Assembly: GCA_031259345.1 (NCBI GenBank)
Contig: JAIRLQ010000287.1
Coordinates: forward strand, 1 to 6,025
Source: Treponema sp.
GTDB lineage: Bacteria; Spirochaetota; Spirochaetia; Treponematales; Breznakiellaceae
DNA length: 6,025 bases
Direction of reading: 5' to 3'
The notes beneath the pieces were generated by a model, which ran no database searches, was not told the DNA's origin, and saw only the letters and a list, made by a program, of their open reading frames with translations. Shown piece by piece: positions 5,759 to 6,025 of this stretch. A program made the position numbers and the translations under genes. Within the stretch, counting starts at the first letter, position 1. Each line of letters starts with the position of its first letter.

Positions 5759-6025
5759 TTATCTTTTATTAAACTGTTTTTCAGCATTTCTCAGAGCCTG
5801 CAATGGTTCTGTGTTCTTTACAAGAACATCCTGCATTACTTGGGCATGGTCATCACGCCAGGCAGTGACAGTATATTCTGTAGGATTGGCCCAAGCCGCG
5901 TTGGTCAAACACCACGCTGAATCAACGACGAATTTTTTCGTTGGATCTTTAAGAAAGTCCGCGCATAAATCAAGTGTGGATTGACACATGGGGACCTGAC
6001 CGCCAATTTCCACCCAAAGTTTATC
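5759..6025 (-). CDS. Extracellular solute-binding protein of a sugar ABC transporter, C-terminal part (5' end outside window)
   Basis: The frame is open from the window edge (DKLWVEIGGQVPMCQ) to a TAA at 5761-5759, giving the last 88 residues. The pattern fits the C-terminal lobe of family 1 solute-binding proteins: the GGQVPMCQSTL segment resembles the usual G..P.R.S. element. A helix-rich end follows, with WANPTEYTVTAWRDDHAQVMQD and LQALRNAEKQFNKR, the latter resembling the common final element in which repeated Leu/Ala and Asn residues close the protein. The protein would act outside the cytoplasmic membrane, delivering sugar to the permease pair encoded next. Its signal peptide and sugar-contact residues lie outside the window, so substrate cannot be judged. 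The GTG at 6013 is internal, not a start. The position directly before MalF- and MalG-like genes supports the call. Confidence 0.78.
   Translation of the reverse strand, partial: DKLWVEIGGQVPMCQSTLDLCADFLKDPTKKFVVDSAWCLTNAAWANPTEYTVTAWRDDHAQVMQDVLVKNTEPLQALRNAEKQFNKR

Overview
The window looks like chromosomal DNA of a spirochaete, most likely a Treponema-type (termite-gut-like) organism. This is an inference from family recognition: a coiled-coil protein built on ETDR heptads, a PF10023-type lipoprotein peptidase, and CUT1 sugar-transport genes without a local ATPase. No rRNA, tRNA, CRISPR array or insertion sequence was seen.

There are two compositionally different halves. The left part (about 1-2860) is GC-rich. 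It holds the start of an ETDR coiled-coil protein gene (minus, cut by the window edge), an intact fold-type III PLP decarboxylase of the ornithine decarboxylase type (minus), and, divergent from it across a 90-base gap, an intact lipoprotein-like HEXXH peptidase (plus). Convergent with the peptidase is a short tail of a MalG-like sugar permease (minus), a gene remnant.

The right part (about 2860-6025) is AT-rich and entirely on the minus strand. Read in transcription order it has the C-terminal end of an extracellular solute-binding protein, a MalF-like permease broken by an out-of-frame internal deletion, an intact MalG-like permease joined to it by an ATGA overlap, and, after a 91-base gap with a palindrome and a possible promoter, an intact FAD-dependent oxidoreductase. 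This is a carbohydrate-uptake operon with an associated flavoenzyme. It was probably acquired or rearranged, because its last gene ends inside the remnant of a second, GC-rich MalG gene.

The transporter cannot work as encoded here, because one of its two membrane subunits lacks its central membrane segments. The flavoenzyme still looks intact and may be expressed on its own. I see no clearly new defence or mobile system. The most informative points are the recombination scar at about 2800-2870, the broken MalF gene and the palindrome upstream of the flavoenzyme.
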